Position numbers and translations under genes: made by a program
Part shown: positions 26,228 to 35,105 of the stretch, one piece after another
Layout: every line of letters starts with the position of its first letter
Numbering within the stretch: position 1 is the stretch's first letter
The notes under the pieces: model-generated
The model's database searches: none
The model's input: only the letters and a program-made list of their open reading frames with translations
Told to the model about the DNA's origin: nothing
NCBI RefSeq assembly: GCF_013032505.1
Contig: NZ_WQCG01000012.1
Span: 1 to 64,000, forward strand
Direction: 5' to 3'
Length of the DNA stretch: 64,000 bases
Origin: Ruegeria atlantica
Lineage (GTDB): Bacteria > Pseudomonadota > Alphaproteobacteria > Rhodobacterales > Rhodobacteraceae

Positions 26228-26965
26228 CTAGTAGTTGAAACGCAAACCTAAGCCGGCACCTTTATCGTAGGGGCGGTCGGAACCTATACCGATGAGGAAA
26301 TCAGCATAAATTGCGATGCCAGGACTGAGGTTCTTGCCAATCTGGAACTCAGCGGTCGCTGGCCAAGCATCGTTCTCCCAGTCATATGGTGCTTTGATAT
26401 CAGCCTTGGCCCAGTACCCATCGCCAAACGGTTGTAGCGCAATCAACCGCATCGCGGTTTGGTTTATGTCCGTCGGGCCATTGTATGAAGCAAAATGCTG
26501 GAGCAGTGGGATCAGCGTCAGCCCTGATTTTGTGTTTGCAAAGGCGAACCCGCCAAAAGGCGCAATTTGATCGGACCCGGTTCCGATCCCTTTTTCCGGG
26601 TCGCCAAAGTCCAGTATCCACTCCAGGCCAATGGCCGACTTGATGGCCCACGTTTCGTTGAGCGGTCTCTGAGAAGGGAAATAGATCGCTTTGAGGCTCA
26701 ATTTCTCAAAGTCAGTGAACCGAGTTCCAGTCACATCCGTTGAGTTGTAGTGCAACTCATATTTCAGTTTCAGATCAGGCCGCAGCATGTATGCGCCATC
26801 TATAAAGGCGTCCTGCTTGTCAGCACCGTTGCCCAAATCAAAATACTGATACCGGATGTCCGTGTTATTGACTGCGGCCAAAGGGTTTGAAGCGTTTTCA
26901 TCGGCGATTGCTGGGGCCGCAACAATGCCAGTCGCCAATGCAAGGACAAGCGCTTGGATTTTCAT
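26228..26965 (-). CDS. outer-membrane beta-barrel-like protein of the sulfatase unit
   Basis: About 245 residues from the inner ATG at 26965, chosen because it begins the signal peptide MKIQALVLALATGIVAAPAI. The mature part has alternating amphipathic strands rich in aromatic residues (IRYQYFDLGNGADKQDAF, AIYADFLIGIGSDRPYDK) and ends in Phe-Asn-Tyr, the aromatic C-terminus typical of outer-membrane barrels. It lies about 95 bp behind the sulfatase on the same strand and may admit its sulfated substrate or a product. Confidence 0.65.
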   Translation of the reverse strand: MKIQALVLALATGIVAAPAIADENASNPLAAVNNTDIRYQYFDLGNGADKQDAFIDGAYMLRPDLKLKYELHYNSTDVTGTRFTDFEKLSLKAIYFPSQRPLNETWAIKSAIGLEWILDFGDPEKGIGTGSDQIAPFGGFAFANTKSGLTLIPLLQHFASYNGPTDINQTAMRLIALQPFGDGYWAKADIKAPYDWENDAWPATAEFQIGKNLSPGIAIYADFLIGIGSDRPYDKGAGLGLRFNY

Positions 26966-27060
26966 ATTGCTTCCAGAATTTTTGTTGTGGATGCCAAGCC
27001 CCACATCAAGCATATCATTATCTGATGCGGGGCTTGCATTACTTTTATCAGCTTCACCTT

Positions 27061-28734
27061 TTAGTCGGGCTGAATGTCCCGCTTGGCGACAAAGGCATCC
27101 ACCGCTGCGACGGTTTCAGGGCGAAGGTTCACGATACCTTCATAGGGACGTCCAGTCGCGGCCGGTTGATCGGGGTACATTTCCTTGAATTTCAGGTGGC
27201 GGGCAATAATGCGGTTAAACTCATGTCCAGCCCATGCTCCGATCTCGGTCGATACGCTCTGTTCTTCGCGGGGGTCGCGGAACAGGTTGTAGAACTTGGC
27301 CACGATAGCATTTTCACCTTTGGCCGGAACTTTGAGTTTGATGTGTTCCTTTACCACCTCTTTCAGCGAATTGATCGAGTAGATCAGTACATGATCCCTG
27401 CGCCCATGCGTATCGCCAATAAACATCAGGGACGTCTGATCGACACCGTCAATGATCCGGTCGCGGGGGATGGCATCCATCGCTCCACCGATACGCGCAA
27501 TTGACGTGAACAAATCAGAAATATGAATAATGTCAGATACAATCGAGTCTCCCTCGATCAAGCCGGGCAGGCGGGCAAACGCGTCCACCCGAACGCCTCC
27601 TTCAGACGTATCGGCCTTGCCGCCGCGGAAGACCAGCGGCGAAAACCCACTGCCGGGGGCATATTTGGTGAAGTGACCGTTGTCGCCCATCAAAACGATT
27701 AGGGTATTGTCCCTGAGCCCCAGCGCATCGACTTCGTTCAGAATGACCCCTATCCATTCATCCAGCTCTTCCATGCTTTCAACGAATGTACCGCCGTTGG
27801 GTGTCGTGAACGCCTCTCTCGTCGTGCGCGTTGTCGACAGAGGGACAAGCGGCCAGTATTGCAGGAAGAACGGTTCATCCCGTTCTGCTAGCAGGCGCAA
27901 CTGTTCCATCGCCTGTGCCTGATAGCGGATGTTCATTTCATTATATTTGTCCTGGGTCCATTTCTCACCCGGTTCCATATGGACTTCGCGGACCTCCCCG
28001 CCAATAACAGCTTCAAGGCCGGTAATCATGTGTCCCGGATCAGGGCGAAACCAATCATCCAGCGTGTATTTGGAGTTGTAGTTGTCTTCCCCAATGGCCA
28101 TGGTGATTTCTTCTTTGGCTGCATCTTCGTTGAAGATGGCCAGCTGGCCCTGTTGATGGATGGGGAACGCGGCGTAGTCAAAGCCCTGATAAGTAGGCCA
28201 GGATTCCTGAATGTCGCCCATGTGCCATTTGCCAACATGCGAGGTGTTGTAGCCTACGGATTTCAGAACTTCGGCAATTGTGACTTCTTCATCGGCAAGG
28301 CCAAAACCCGAAATATCAACGGCGGTATCGCCCATCCCATTACGATACGGCTGGCGACCCGTCATGAAGGCGACCCGAGACGGTGTGCAGGAAGGCTCGG
28401 TGTACATGCGCGCAAACCGCATGCTTTCCTCTGCTAGCGCGTTGATATTGGGCGTCGAATACCCGCGTATCGCGTTCATCTCGGGCATGCCCATGTCGCC
28501 AAAACCCATATCGTCAATAAGGATGTAGAAGATGTTTGGTGGGTTCCCTCCGTTCTTCTCACGAAAATCGGCCAGCAGTTGGTCAACTTGTGCGTCGTTC
28601 TCGACCCAAACGGCTTCGTTTTGCTGCTTCAGCACATAATATTCCGCATCATGCACGATATTGCTGTCCTGAGCTGCCGCCGTGATAGCGGAGCCGGCAA
28701 AGACCAGCGCGGAGAGGAACAGTTTTGATTTCAT
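27061..28734 (-). CDS. secreted arylsulfatase-type sulfatase
   Basis: About 557 residues from the ATG at 28734 (agggg 6 bp upstream); an ATG at 28752 that overlaps the previous stop is an alternative. Signal peptide KSKLFLSALVFAGSAITAAA. Metal-binding IFYILIDDMGFGDMG, then the sulfatase signature CTPSR at about residue 116, whose Cys is converted to formylglycine, and GKWHMGD. The family hydrolyses sulfate esters, for example of algal polysaccharides or aryl sulfates. No formylglycine-generating enzyme is in the window. Operon: RHH protein, sulfatase, barrel protein, with a divergent AraC regulator. Confidence 0.9.
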   Translation of the reverse strand: MKSKLFLSALVFAGSAITAAAQDSNIVHDAEYYVLKQQNEAVWVENDAQVDQLLADFREKNGGNPPNIFYILIDDMGFGDMGMPEMNAIRGYSTPNINALAEESMRFARMYTEPSCTPSRVAFMTGRQPYRNGMGDTAVDISGFGLADEEVTIAEVLKSVGYNTSHVGKWHMGDIQESWPTYQGFDYAAFPIHQQGQLAIFNEDAAKEEITMAIGEDNYNSKYTLDDWFRPDPGHMITGLEAVIGGEVREVHMEPGEKWTQDKYNEMNIRYQAQAMEQLRLLAERDEPFFLQYWPLVPLSTTRTTREAFTTPNGGTFVESMEELDEWIGVILNEVDALGLRDNTLIVLMGDNGHFTKYAPGSGFSPLVFRGGKADTSEGGVRVDAFARLPGLIEGDSIVSDIIHISDLFTSIARIGGAMDAIPRDRIIDGVDQTSLMFIGDTHGRRDHVLIYSINSLKEVVKEHIKLKVPAKGENAIVAKFYNLFRDPREEQSVSTEIGAWAGHEFNRIIARHLKFKEMYPDQPAATGRPYEGIVNLRPETVAAVDAFVAKRDIQPD

Positions 28735-28748
28735 GAGATACCCCTGTT

Positions 28749-28955
28749 TCATGATTTACTTGTTTTCAGACCTTCAAGGATCAGATGATGGCAAAAGGTT
28801 GAAAGGGAGAGTTCGCTATCTTCAGCCTGTGAGCGCAACAACTCTTTTTCGCTTTTGGTTAGCAGCGTTACGACGCGTTCGGTGCGCGCAGTATCGTCAG
28901 GCAACGATGGGCGTCCGAACCTCTTCCCTCTCGATTTGTGTGCTTTGTCTTGCAA
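28749..28955 (-). CDS. small ribbon-helix-helix-like protein
   Basis: 68 residues: a basic start (KAHKSRGKRFGRPSLPDD), then TERVVTLLTKSEKELLRSQA and a helix-turn-helix-like SELSLSTFCHHLILEGLKT, as in MobC or CopG-like proteins. The stop TGA overlaps an ATG of the sulfatase frame (ATGA), suggesting coupling. Probably a DNA-binding regulator of the sulfatase unit, but a relaxosome-type relic is possible. Confidence 0.55.
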   Translation of the reverse strand: MQDKAHKSRGKRFGRPSLPDDTARTERVVTLLTKSEKELLRSQAEDSELSLSTFCHHLILEGLKTSKS

Positions 28956-29010
28956 TTGTCCAAGCCTACATATTCGAATAACATTTCATGAAAACTACCT
29001 GCGAGGCGGA

Positions 29011-29967
29011 ATGGACGACATCAAAAAACGATCAGCCTCCAAAAAAACCTACGCCCCAAACACACTTTTTTTGCAGGACCCTTCGCAATTCCGCGAACTG
29101 TCCCAATGGGATGTCGAGCTACGCCAAATTGAAGAGGGAACTATGAACTCTTCGGTATCCGTTTGGGCAGGTCTTAACCTTCAAATGATTGATTTGTCGT
29201 TTGACAAGGCTGTGTACCAAACCGGTGTTTCTCGCCCTGACATTCTAGCGTTTGGCTTACCAGACAAAGGGAGTGTACGGACTTGGCTTAACGGCTCCCC
29301 CTCAGACACCGCTCTGATGAATTTTGGTAGCGGAGACCCTTTTGAAGGCGTGAGCAATTCAACGCTCACAGGCCTGACCTTTGGCATCGACATCCGAAGG
29401 GCTCAACGGATCGCCGACGATTGCGGTCTTGATATCAGCACCGTGCGAAATGACGCTTTGAGATCTTTCGTTAGCGACGCTGGCAAGCTCCATTCCTTAG
29501 TCAAAAACAAAGCGCGCTTTCTAATTGGATCAGCGGCCGGACCAAGCTCTGATAGTGAAGAGAGTGATATGATCTTAGAGCTTCTGGAAATGCTGGTGGT
29601 AGGCGAAAAATGGGGTGATCGGCGAAACAGTAAAAATAGAACCCGTTTAGCGCAACAAGCCGTTGAGTTCATGCGGGCCCATTTGATGGATAACGTTTCA
29701 ATCGGTGAAGTATGTGCAGATATACAGGTATCCGCATGCACTCTTCGTCGCGCGTTTCAGGAAACATATGGGGTGAGCCCCAAGCAGTTTTATCTAAGAG
29801 CCCGTCTCGGTGCTGTGCGCCATGAACTGGTATCCTGCTCGCCAGAGGAGAGTATATCGGACATCGCAAACGCCTACGGATTTTGGCACATGGGTCAGTT
29901 CGCGCGAGACTACAGAGCACTCTTTGGACAACTGCCGACACAAACGTTGTCAGATAAAATGAACTGA
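29011..29967 (+). CDS. AraC-family transcriptional regulator
   Basis: 318 residues from the ATG at 29011, with gaggcgga just upstream; the frame extends to 28855 but those residues look non-coding. The N-terminal 200 residues are a sensor domain without close match. The C-terminal 110 residues are two helix-turn-helices of AraC type: NVSIGEVCADIQVSACTLRR, AFQETYGVSPKQFYLRAR, SISDIANAYGFWHMGQFARD. Divergent from the sulfatase operon with only 55 bp between it and the small RHH gene, so it likely controls that operon in response to substrate or sulfate. Confidence 0.85.
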   Translation: MDDIKKRSASKKTYAPNTLFLQDPSQFRELSQWDVELRQIEEGTMNSSVSVWAGLNLQMIDLSFDKAVYQTGVSRPDILAFGLPDKGSVRTWLNGSPSDTALMNFGSGDPFEGVSNSTLTGLTFGIDIRRAQRIADDCGLDISTVRNDALRSFVSDAGKLHSLVKNKARFLIGSAAGPSSDSEESDMILELLEMLVVGEKWGDRRNSKNRTRLAQQAVEFMRAHLMDNVSIGEVCADIQVSACTLRRAFQETYGVSPKQFYLRARLGAVRHELVSCSPEESISDIANAYGFWHMGQFARDYRALFGQLPTQTLSDKMN

Positions 29968-30785
29968 AACAGAGCTTGGCAACAGTCTTTGGCGCAAGGT
30001 TTATGTCAAGCTATGGTAATTGCGGAGCCAATGTCAGAGTTCAGTGGCTAGCGACGCTGAGACCTTGGCAATACGAGGCCTAACTTGTCCGCAACACGAG
30101 AATTGCAAAGTCGGATTTTGAAGGTCCGCTTCGGGCTGCTTGCGGTCCAATGCATCCGCAGCGCCCAAGCAGCGCTGTAATGACCGCAAGGGGCTCCAAA
30201 CTGCTATCCTTGGCGCAACGACTGCATTGAGTTGCTCTCGGGCGCACAGTCGAATGGGGTTCAGTTCGAATTTGGGCTGATCTAGCGCTCTACCACCCGT
30301 TCCACTTCACTTTCAGTTTTTACAGATGACGCCAGGCGCTGCCTTGAGGAAAAGGGCGGTTTTGCACCGCCTCGTAACCTGATCCGGCGTTGCGTATGTG
30401 AACCCGTGTCGGGAAAGCTGCCCGCAGTTCGTCCATCAGATCGTGCCGCCCCTGGTTGGATCGAGGTGACGTTGCCGTGAAAACGCGGTTTTCTGATTAA
30501 GCGTCTCGCGCGCATCAGCCCCAGAAGTTTTTGCCTTTCTTCGGTTGCGACAGGTTTCACCCCGTTGCCAGTGAAGAACCTCGCAGGCGTGTTTCCTCAT
30601 TAATGAACATAAGCGGGCAGTCGGAAAAGCCGCTCCTGATCTGCGTGAAGATCAGAAGCTTCAACGACTATTTTCCGCCGCCGGGCAAGCCCGGCTTTGC
30701 ATCGCGAAGCAAAATAGCCGCTGACATCCCCTTAGTACCCGCTTTGGGCATGTTCATCGAAACACGCAAAAGCGAGGATCAAACA
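29968..30785. other. spacer between cargo and conjugation region
   Basis: No supported gene. The first half resembles the decayed spacers of the cargo region (ggtccgcttcgggctgcttg). From about 30.3 kb the composition becomes GC-richer, like the conjugation genes. The border of the conjugative module probably lies here. Confidence 0.4.
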
Positions 30786-30983
30786 ATGGCAACTCAAACT
30801 CTGAAACTGAACGTCAAAACCGGCGAGAAAGATGGCAAAAACTTCTGGGACCGTTGCGGTGTCGCTTTCGTAAACACCGACGAACAAGGCAACATCACCT
30901 CGATCCAGGTTAAGCACAACATGTTCCCCGGTGTCGAAATGGTCGCTTTCCCGAAACGGGAGAACGACGACACCCAAAGCTGA
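30786..30983 (+). CDS. small conserved plasmid protein
   Basis: 65 residues (TLKLNVKTGEKDGKNFWDRC, then GVAFVNTDEQG and VKHNMFPGVEMVAFPKR). It looks like one compact beta-rich domain and resembles small proteins that I associate with ArdC on alphaproteobacterial plasmids. Start at ATG 30786 after a purine stretch (aggatcaaaca). Followed by a clear terminator, so it is transcribed separately. Function unknown. Confidence 0.6.
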   Translation: MATQTLKLNVKTGEKDGKNFWDRCGVAFVNTDEQGNITSIQVKHNMFPGVEMVAFPKRENDDTQS

Positions 30984-30993
30984 GGACGGGGCA

Positions 30994-31016
30994 GGGCGGC
31001 GCAAAACCGCCCTTTT
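30994..31016 (+). terminator. rho-independent terminator after the small plasmid gene
   Basis: gggcgg pairs with ccgccc across cgcaaaa and is followed by tttt, 11 bp after the stop codon. Confidence 0.7.
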
Positions 31017-31110
31017 CCCATGCTCCGGTTCCGGTCGCGCGGCAAACGCCAGCTCGATCTTTGCCCCGGACAGCAAGCTGCAGCACCGTCAAAAACGTTG
31101 GTATGTATAA

Positions 31111-31136
31111 CGGATTGCACTTATCCGGTGCTCGGA
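31111..31136. repeat. 26-bp direct repeat with hairpin, left copy
   Basis: cggattgcacttatccgg followed by tgctcgga. It matches 36917-36942 with one difference. The first 17 bases form a small hairpin, cggat-tgcactt-atccg. The two copies bracket the ArdC-oriT-relaxase block. Confidence 0.7.
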
Positions 31137-31373
31137 CTTAGAGAGCATCAGCTGGGCAAATCCCGAGCCTGCAGCTCGGGACCGCGCCCTATTCGGCTGC
31201 CGGCTGCGCCGCCATCCTCACCTAACCAAACACGCCCTGCTGCCCTTTGGCTTGGGTAGCGATGAATCCTGTCTCTCCGAGCCAGCATGTCATCGTGGCC
31301 AAATGGGTCGGCCTAACATCTTTGTTTCGGCCCTGAAGGGTGGCGACTGGCTTTTGCAAGAGACAGGAGAGAT

Positions 31374-31731
31374 CCGCGCGCCAGGCGCGGCTCACTCTAT
31401 TCATGCGATCGCAGCCCGCCATAGGCGGTCTGCGGCGCTTGTTTTTCCCGAACGTCAGGGGGCCGAAAATCTCTCGTATCTGATCCCGTCGTGGTGGAAG
31501 GCGCAAAGAGAGACCCGCGCCACGGGCGCGGATCACATTTCTCTTTTTGTGCGCCTCAAGCAGAAAAACGGCTTTTACCCGCAAGCGGGCAAACTTTCCG
31601 TTTTTCAGCCTGACCCCCTCGCCCTGGATCAGAAACGGATCTTTTCCATCGGCCCCCCTCCTCACCGGGAAAAAACGCGGAGGGGAGCGGGGGGAGAGGA
31701 CAGTCCAGCAGGCCGTTTCCGTGGCCTGCTG
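31374..31731. repeat. leader region with three hairpins
   Basis: Two related hairpins in similar context: ccgcgc-gccag-gcgcgg at 31374-31390 and ccgcgcc-acg-ggcgcgg at 31515-31531, both preceded by gagaga. A third, cagcaggcc-gtttccgt-ggcctgctg, lies at 31706-31731. The gap 31017-31802 has no supported gene. These elements precede the genes at 31803 and 32255 and may be regulatory or transfer-related. Confidence 0.5.
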
Positions 31732-31802
31732 TGTTCACAGCAAACCGCAAGCGGACAGGTCGGGATCATCGGCCATCGTACCACCACGAAAGGAAAAGGA
31801 CC

Positions 31803-32150
31803 ATGACGACCATCTTCTGCGATAACCCAGGCTCCTGCATCGAACCCGGTGGCTACACTCTTGATGACGAAAGTTGGGAGACCGAATGCCGGGACTGTGG
31901 AAAGGCGGCGCGGGAATCCTGTTGGGAAGAAGTCGAAGGCGGCAGCATCAATCGATACTCAGCAATCCGCTGCGGCCATTGCGGCCACCTGAGCGGCAAC
32001 GGCATCCAGGACGACGAGACCGAGTATCAAGACTACGGCCCTGAGGGATTGGATTTTATGCCGCCATCGATCCAGAACCCGAACGACCCGGACTACTGGC
32101 GGGACGTCAAGCGCCAGGCAGAGGCACGCGATTGGATGGGATGGCAATAG
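31803..32150 (+). CDS. cysteine-rich zinc-ribbon-like small protein
   Basis: 115 residues from the ATG at 31803 with aaaggaaaagga upstream. Cysteine pairs FCDNPGSC, ECRDCGK and RCGHCGH suggest one or two zinc sites. The C-terminal part is acidic (DDETEYQDYGPEG) and ends in MGWQ. It lies about 100 bp upstream of ardC on the same strand. Likely a plasmid maintenance or conjugation accessory protein; role unknown. Confidence 0.65.
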   Translation: MTTIFCDNPGSCIEPGGYTLDDESWETECRDCGKAARESCWEEVEGGSINRYSAIRCGHCGHLSGNGIQDDETEYQDYGPEGLDFMPPSIQNPNDPDYWRDVKRQAEARDWMGWQ

Positions 32151-32254
32151 TCGCGCCATTTTCAAATTCAACAGAGCGGGTCGGTCCATCGGCCTGCATC
32201 ACCCCGAAAGAAAAAAGAGGCAGCTCTTCGGGGCAGCTTTCAAGGAGAGAAGAG

Positions 32255-33133
32255 ATGGCCACGAAATTCGATATCTACCAGCACGTCACCGACCAGATCA
32301 TCGCCGCGATCGAGGCGGGAACGCCGCCCTGGCGCCAGCCGTGGACCGGATCGGCAGGCGGTCTTGTGTTTCCGCTGCGTTCGAACGACGAACCCTATCG
32401 CGGGATCAATGTCCTGATGCTCTGGCTGGCGGCCGAGGTGAACGGGTACACATCCGCCCACTGGTTCACCTACCGCCAGGCGCAGGAGATGGGCGGGCAG
32501 GTTCGCAAGGGCGAGAAATCCTCTCAGGTTGTCAAATACGGAACTTTCGAGCGCGAGAACGACAGCGGCGATCCGGAGCAAATCCCTTATGCGAGAGCTT
32601 ATCGCGTATTCAATGCGGATCAGATCGACGACCTACCAGAGCGGTTCTACATCAAGCCCGAAGATCAGCGCGATATGGGCACCACGGCCGAGCCCGGGCT
32701 TCAGGCATTCTTCGAAGCCACGGGCGCCCGGATCAAAACCAGCGACCAGCCGCGTGCTTTCTATAGCGTCACGGAAGATTACATCCATATGCCACCCGTG
32801 GGGACCTTCCACAGCGCGGAGGATTATTTTGGGACACTGGCACACGAAGCCGTGCACTGTACCGGTCACAAGTCCCGGCTCGACCGCTTCAAGGTGGGCA
32901 TGGCAAAGCAGGACCGGGCGCAGGAAGAGCTCGTGGCCGAGATCGGCTCTGCCATGGTCTGCGCCCGCCTCGGACTGGTCCCGGATTTCGAGCAGAACGC
33001 GGCCTATGTTGAAAGCTGGCTGAAAGCCCTGAAGGAGGACAAACGCGCCATCTTCAAAGCGGCCAGTGCCGCACAGAAAGCCGCAGATTTCCTCTTCGAG
33101 ACGGCTCCGGAGGACCTGAAGCAGGCTGCGTAA
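32255..33133 (+). CDS. ardC: ArdC-family antirestriction protein
   Basis: 292 residues; start at ATG 32255 with aaggag 9 bp upstream. The N-terminal ArdC domain (IYQHVTDQIIAAIEAGTPPW, YRGINVLMLWL, GQVRKGEKSSQVVKYG) binds single-stranded DNA. The C-terminal zincin-like domain carries FGTLAHEAVHCTGHKSRLDR with HExxH, plus VAEIGSAMVCARLG. ArdC-type proteins protect incoming plasmid DNA from restriction during conjugation, which fits the position near oriT and the relaxase. Complete. Confidence 0.9.
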   Translation: MATKFDIYQHVTDQIIAAIEAGTPPWRQPWTGSAGGLVFPLRSNDEPYRGINVLMLWLAAEVNGYTSAHWFTYRQAQEMGGQVRKGEKSSQVVKYGTFERENDSGDPEQIPYARAYRVFNADQIDDLPERFYIKPEDQRDMGTTAEPGLQAFFEATGARIKTSDQPRAFYSVTEDYIHMPPVGTFHSAEDYFGTLAHEAVHCTGHKSRLDRFKVGMAKQDRAQEELVAEIGSAMVCARLGLVPDFEQNAAYVESWLKALKEDKRAIFKAASAAQKAADFLFETAPEDLKQAA

Positions 33134-33200
33134 GCGGCCTGCCTGTCAAGACAATTGTTTTCTTGAACTTAACGCAAACCAATTCAAACTGGATAGTGTC

Positions 33201-33737
33201 ATGACCAACCCAAGCACATCAAACGCGATCACCAAAGTTGCTCGCCGCGTCTGGAAGTCGGCACAGCTTTACGTCGGGTTTCACAAGGACAAGCAGGGCC
33301 GGTCCCGCGACAAGGCCCATGTCTGGCCGCCGAAAAATGCATCCGCCACGATCCACGCTGATCCAAGTGAGCAGGAGGCGTTTCTGGTCGTCAAATGCGC
33401 TGACAAAGATGCCGGAGAGGATGTGCAGATCAAGTTGCGCCCGGATCAGATCATCGTGCGGCGCAGCAGCGGTGTCTACTGGCAGGGCATCCAGATCACC
33501 GAGAACTGTGTCGTTATTCGGACCGCCGATGACGCACTGATCAAACTCAACTCCGATGGGTCGGTCACGCGCCAGACCGAAGGTGACGAGACCACCGTTG
33601 AAATCAACGGCTCAGTCTTCAAGCGCACCGAATACACCGAAGCCTTCATGTCCGGCGATGGCGTCGAGATGTCCCGGAAGACGCCAAACCATATTGCCGC
33701 CATTTCTGAGGATGGTGTTATCAGCAAGGCGCGTTAA
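33201..33737 (+). CDS. hypothetical protein in the transfer region
   Basis: 178 residues, about 65 bp behind ardC and followed by a terminator. The N-terminus is basic (ITKVARRVWKSAQLYVGFHK). The rest looks like repeated beta-strands (VQIKLRPDQIIVRRSSGVYW, CVVIRTADDALIKLNSDGSV). No family recognised. Shares its transcript end with ardC. Confidence 0.6.
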   Translation: MTNPSTSNAITKVARRVWKSAQLYVGFHKDKQGRSRDKAHVWPPKNASATIHADPSEQEAFLVVKCADKDAGEDVQIKLRPDQIIVRRSSGVYWQGIQITENCVVIRTADDALIKLNSDGSVTRQTEGDETTVEINGSVFKRTEYTEAFMSGDGVEMSRKTPNHIAAISEDGVISKAR

Positions 33738-33780
33738 CTCGGAAAAAACGCCCTTACCTCTTCCAACTATGGAAGCAATT

Positions 33781-33803
33781 GGCCCGCTTTGGCGGGCCTT
33801 TTT
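33781..33803 (+). terminator. rho-independent terminator
   Basis: ggcccgc pairs with gcgggcc across tttg and is followed by ttttt, 44 bp behind the stop at 33737. Confidence 0.8.
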
Positions 33804-34303
33804 GCGTGCGTTGGCACGGTGTCCTGATTCCCGCTCGGGGGTTCAAAATCCAGGCCCGGCAGATCTGGCGGCATTCACAGGCGGGCCAGATCTGAATAGC
33901 CCGCACCACAGCGGTTATGCAGCACCAACCCGCTCTTTTCGCGCGGACAATCCCGCGCGACAATCTTTAAAGCGTCCGGCAGGGTCGTGTCCGCGCCCGC
34001 CAATTCGACAAATCGCTTTTTTGAGTACCTTCCAAACCGACTGCACGTCGCGCAGTCGATCCGGACGGTTGCGAACGGAAAATCCCAAACTCTCACCAGC
34101 TGACCCCGGTTGGTGGTTATTGTGCGCGGCCTCAAAATCCGCTGCTGCGTTTCGTAGCATTATGTCGAAGGTTTCAACTTGCGGGTAGGCCAAAAGGGTG
34201 TGCTGTCCCATCCGCTTGCGGCGGCTGGGTAACCCCCAGCCCGGTCGCCTCGCGACCGCCCATTCCTGATCCTTCGAGCTGGCCGTGAGGTCCGGCTTTT
34301 GGT

Positions 34304-34539
34304 GCCGGGGGCTGCAAGGGGCGGACCCCCCACAGCCCCCGGCTGACGTTCCCACTAGGGGGGCCGCCAAGGCGGCCGAAAATGCGCGCGCCCGCAGGCG
34401 CGCCGAAAATGCTGAGTTGCAATTTTTGTGCCGGAATGTGAGGGGCGCTGTTCGGGCAGCCCACGCGTTGCGTGATTGCCCTGCGCCGGTCCACCGGCAC
34501 CGCGCCTGTTGTTGGGAAAAGGGGCGGGACCCTTTTCCC
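34304..34539. promoter_or_regulatory. cluster of perfect hairpins, candidate oriT region
   Basis: Within 240 bp there are four perfect inverted repeats: gccgggggctg/cagcccccggc (34304-34343, 11 bp), ggccgcc-aa-ggcggcc (34362-34377), gccggt-cc-accggc (34485-34498) and gggaaaaggg/cccttttccc (34514-34539, 10 bp). The region 33804-34685 has no gene and lies directly upstream of mobC and the relaxase, the usual place for oriT. Confidence 0.55.
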
Positions 34540-34635
34540 CGGCGCGGAACATAGCCACCAGATCGCGAAGTGACTCCGCCGCAAATCCTCGGAAAACGGT
34601 TCCTCGGATTCGCTGCGGTTCGCTTTTGGTGCTTT

Positions 34636-34645
34636 GACAGGATAA
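34636..34645 (-). promoter_or_regulatory. candidate oriT nic site (TATCCTG-T)
   Basis: The minus strand reads cttatcctgtcaaag. TATCCTG followed by T fits the nic consensus of MOBP/VirD2-type relaxases, with the cut after the G (between 34638 and 34637). It lies about 40 bp upstream of the mobC ATG and next to the hairpin cluster, and the relaxase here has the matching MOBP motif. A 7-base match can occur by chance; the location is the main support. Confidence 0.5.
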
Positions 34646-34685
34646 GGTGGTTGTGTTACAAAACTCGATGAGTTATCGTAAGACC

Positions 34686-35105
34686 ATGAACAAAACTGCC
34701 GACACCTCCGTGTTTTCCGTCCGCCTCCCGTCCGATGCGATTGCGCTTCTAGAAAGCGCGGTGATGTCCTTAGGTGCCAAAAGCCGGAACCAGATCATCC
34801 AGCGATTAATCTACAAATTGATCGGGTACCTCGATCCGGACCCGGAAGTGGTGGGCCTGTGGCAGAAGCATTTGCGTCAGGTTCAGGGTGGATACACCAA
34901 CCTCAACCAACTCGCGAAATCGGCCAAGAAAGGGGCCGTGATCTGGACGGATGACGACCGCCGTGACGTCGAAAACCTGCATCGTTCGATCGTCGAAATG
35001 CGTCGCGACCTAAAGGCGCTGGTCACCGCCGCCCAGCGAAACCGGGAACCTGAATCCGTCATTCGTCGGTTGTTGCAGGACGAGTACCAGGAGGATGCGG
35101 CGTGA
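34686..35105 (+). CDS. mobC: MobC-like relaxosome protein
   Basis: About 139 residues from the ATG at 34686; ATG 34668 and GTG 34647 are possible upstream starts. The N-terminus is a ribbon-helix-helix (TSVFSVRLPSDAIALLESAV, AKSRNQIIQRLIYKLI), then a MobC-like NLNQLAKSAKKG segment and a helical C-terminus (VENLHRSIVEMRRDLKALV). MobC proteins bind oriT and help the relaxase open the strands. The stop overlaps the GTG start of the relaxase by 4 bp, so the two are translationally coupled. Confidence 0.8.
   Translation: MNKTADTSVFSVRLPSDAIALLESAVMSLGAKSRNQIIQRLIYKLIGYLDPDPEVVGLWQKHLRQVQGGYTNLNQLAKSAKKGAVIWTDDDRRDVENLHRSIVEMRRDLKALVTAAQRNREPESVIRRLLQDEYQEDAA

Noticed and set aside
30282..30560. 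92-residue minus-strand frame
   Set aside because: Arg/Ser-rich low-quality sequence, no family features.
31222..31806. overlapping frames of 147 and 184 residues on opposite strands
   Set aside because: Both cross the hairpin repeats and read as compositional noise.
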